The position numbers and the translations under genes were made by a program. A model generated the notes under the pieces. It was not told the origin of the DNA. It was given only the letters and a program-made list of their open reading frames with translations, and searched no databases. A DNA stretch of 64,000 bases from Buxus sempervirens (taxonomy: Eukaryota > Streptophyta > Magnoliopsida > Buxales > Buxaceae). The stretch is taken from assembly GCA_947561395.2 (NCBI GenBank), contig OX387184.1:7502001-7566000 (forward strand), written 5' to 3'. This document shows, in pieces, positions 62,101-64,000 of the stretch; position 1 is the stretch's first letter; each line of letters starts with the position of its first letter.

Positions 62101-62941
62101 GACCTCTAATAATTATCAAGTATTCCGTCATTAGTAATCAACAACAGATACAATTATGTAACCACAGAATGGTAAAATTATTTTTCAAAATCCAATAAGA
62201 AAACCACTAGGCATTTAACTAAGCAACAGTTTTCCAAATTCTCATCCCAGGAAAACACTTTTCTCCCCTTACTAACCAAAAAATAATTCATTTCACAATG
62301 AATTTGAGAAATGGAAATCAGTGGAACAGTTTACCATAATGAATACTAAATGAGGAGTACTCAGATGATACGACCATAGGAAGGAGGAGCATCTTCATTT
62401 GTTACTCATGTAGGAAATTTACAAAATAATTTATTACCAAGATTAGGGTGATGAATGGAAACAATACATTCCATTGTATATTAGCACTTCTCAACATGAA
62501 TAACTCATTAAACTAATGTTCAATTAACAATCATAAGTGCAGCTAATGCGAGCAGATTCAAATCAATTGAACAACCTACAGAAAATAATTATCTCATAAT
62601 TCCTTTTATGGATAACTAAGTTCAACAGCGAAAACTTAACAACCATTGTTGCCTAAAATGGTGAGAAGGTTAAAGAATCCTAAGCTAATCATAATAGAGA
62701 GTGCTTCAGAGTTATAAAAAGAGTATGATAAAAAGGAACATAGGCAAAGAATCACAAATTTTGACAGGTTTTATAAATATACCAACCGAAGGATATAATC
62801 TTCGCACTCCCCAAATTCTTTCTTTTCTTCTTCATCGTCAATTATTTCCTCCTCACTGTCACTGCAAATTAGAGCTTCTCCACCATTCTGATCATAGTAA
62901 ATTCTCCTTCGGCCTACCACTGACTGGTCTTCTGTCATTCT
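53198..62941 (-). CDS. CLF: CURLY LEAF-type histone H3K27 methyltransferase, 5' part outside window
   Basis: Fourteen exons read on the minus strand: 62787-62941, 60048-60132, 59703-59858, 59556-59603, 59342-59410, 58445-59181, 58005-58161, 57706-57926, 57335-57466, 55593-55683, 54495-54542, 54277-54405, 54108-54185 and 53198-53389. They encode the last 765 or so residues; about 130 N-terminal residues lie beyond the right edge. The protein is the catalytic subunit of Polycomb repressive complex 2. Visible parts are [18 protein letters not shown], the E(z) domain (LDSFDNL-type [19 protein letters not shown]), a basic linker (RVAERV, RKRQKK), [13 protein letters not shown], the SANT/CXC cysteine block (CCEKYCG to CRNCWV), and the SET domain with [16 protein letters not shown] and [12 protein letters not shown]. 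The ending GRAKKLA marks CLF, not SWINGER. One intron (54186-54276) has a GC donor. Intron 62786-60133 is 2.65 kb and holds a MITE. Confidence 0.95.
54186..54276 (-). other. GC-AG intron inside the CLF SET domain
   Basis: The exon 54277-54405 ends NLNDQ (aatgatcag) and the intron begins gcatat instead of GT. The 3' side ends ctgcag before the FVLDAYRKG exon, so the boundaries are fixed by the protein. No GT donor keeps the frame nearby. The intron is 91 bp. Confidence 0.8.
61170..61489. mobile_element. MITE in the large CLF intron, 320 bp
   Basis: The left end CCAAGGTTTTCCGTTTC and the complement of the right end CCATGGTTTTCCATTTC form inverted repeats. The 6-mer TTCATA occurs on both sides (61164-61169 and 61490-61495), a candidate target duplication. 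Inside are GCGTGCCGCCCAAGGC-like blocks. The superfamily is uncertain. Confidence 0.6.
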
Positions 62942-63609
62942 CTGATTTCTGCATCAGTTTTATATGTACTTAAATCTATACCCAGCTAAGACATGAATAA
63001 ACAAACATTTGAAATATGGAACAGAAAAATACTAGAAATTAAATGCACAGAAGCCATTTTCAAAAAGCCAATATAACCAAGAAGAAATTGTTAAACTCTA
63101 GCAGCTAATAAATAATCTATGTAGTATTCAACAATGAAGTTGTAAAATTAGTGAATCGATATTAGTTTAGTAATTGAAAAGTGAGAAGACCTGAAACCTA
63201 CAAATGCTGTGCCAGGTGTTGAAGTTTTAGGTTGGTGCACATCAAAGCTGCACTTTCACATATATTATCCCATTTTGACAACTTACAAAAGAACACATTA
63301 TGGCCATGCATGCAACATATGAATGTATATATAAAGCACCATAAGTTAACATCAACATTCTCACTGAATATGCATCAGACTCCCTCTCAACCAGTTAGGC
63401 TGGATTTGACTGAATTCCGTGTGCTCTTACTTATTTAATGTCTTATATCTGAAAATTTTGGTTGGAGGGAATGCGGGAATGGCTGCTGCAAATCATTTTA
63501 GGCAAAGTCTCTGATTTTGGAATAAAATTCTTAGTCTCAGCATTCCAAATTCTCTACTCTTGTTTGTATGATGCTTTACCGAAATATGGCAAGGGGCATC
63601 ATCCTACAA
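62942..63609. other. CLF intron or upstream sequence, no exon recognised
   Basis: The next upstream CLF exon should encode the segment before RMTEDQ. I did not recognise it here, so it is probably beyond 64000. Confidence 0.4.
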
Positions 63610-64000
63610 TAGAGGTGGCAATTGTGACCCGTGACCTGCCAACCTGCCCGGTCTTAAGCGGGTTTGGGCTAACTGTTTCAACCCGTGGGTTGGGTTCGGG
63701 TCATGAATTCTCAACCCGATTACAAACGGGTTGGGTTAGGGTTTAACCCCTTAACCCGAAATGACTCAATATCCACCCCATTATATTTTTGTGTAATAGA
63801 AGTTTGGAAAATTATACTAATAATAGTTGTGGCTACTCAACCTTTCCTCTTTTAATATAAATAATGACAAAGGATAAAATGAAGAAAGACTTTCTACATA
63901 AAAATATTTCAAATTTCTTAGCCTTTACTAATATAAATTGAGGCATTGATAACAAGTAAAGTCTTTTAAGACTTTATTATTATGTTTTAGTTCTTTTCTT
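63610..64000. mobile_element. hAT-type MITE, left part, cut by window end
   Basis: The left end tagaggtggcaattgtgacc matches the terminus of the element at 43016 and is followed by GGGTTGGG and CAACCCG blocks. The right end and target duplication lie outside the window. Confidence 0.55.

Overview
The window is nuclear DNA from a flowering plant. It holds a NAC transcription factor, a lignin-type caffeoyl-CoA O-methyltransferase, a plant WSD acyltransferase, a CURLY LEAF-type Polycomb methyltransferase and a GPI-anchored plant PLC-like protein. Genes are split by short AT-rich introns with GT-AG ends, intergenic DNA is AT-rich and long, and it is littered with MITEs and decayed LINEs. Coding GC is moderate, so a dicot or early-diverging angiosperm fits better than a grass. 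I cannot name the species.

Layout. From 1 to 10 kb there is a LINE tail, a NAC gene (minus), a shared 0.7-kb divergent promoter with two G-boxes, a domesticated PIF/Harbinger transposase gene of the ALP1-like family (plus, 3887-5242), then about 6 kb of decayed DNA with a LINE RNase H relic, a copy of the 3' end of the ALP1-like gene and a hAT-type MITE. From 10 to 20 kb lie CCoAOMT (five exons, AC elements upstream), a Mutator-type MITE with perfect 9-bp target duplications, an F-box gene of the At5g67140 type (five exons), a related MITE, and intronless RPS16. From 20 to 31.6 kb is gene-poor DNA with a broken LINE. From 31.6 to 34.4 kb is a PLC-like phosphodiesterase gene (minus, eight exons, At5g67130 type). 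From 37.4 to 46.9 kb is eIF5B (plus, eleven coding exons, two MITEs in introns). From 50.5 to 52.6 kb is a WSD1-like wax ester synthase gene whose conserved N-terminus is cut off by an in-frame stop. From 53.2 to 62.9 kb is the 3' part of CLF (minus, 14 exons in view, N-terminal exons beyond the right edge).

How the genes relate. This is mostly ordinary eukaryotic gene order and not an operon. Two relations deserve attention. The F-box and PLC-like genes match loci that are numbered next to each other in Arabidopsis, which suggests conserved microsynteny. CLF and an ALP1-like protein share the window, and the ALP1 family has a known member that associates with Polycomb repressive complex 2. 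I found no previously undescribed multi-gene system. The best leads are the catalytically dead transposase gene, the lesion in the WSD gene, a GC-AG intron in the SET region of CLF, a family of Mutator-type MITEs, and one unassigned exon-like block after the PLC gene.
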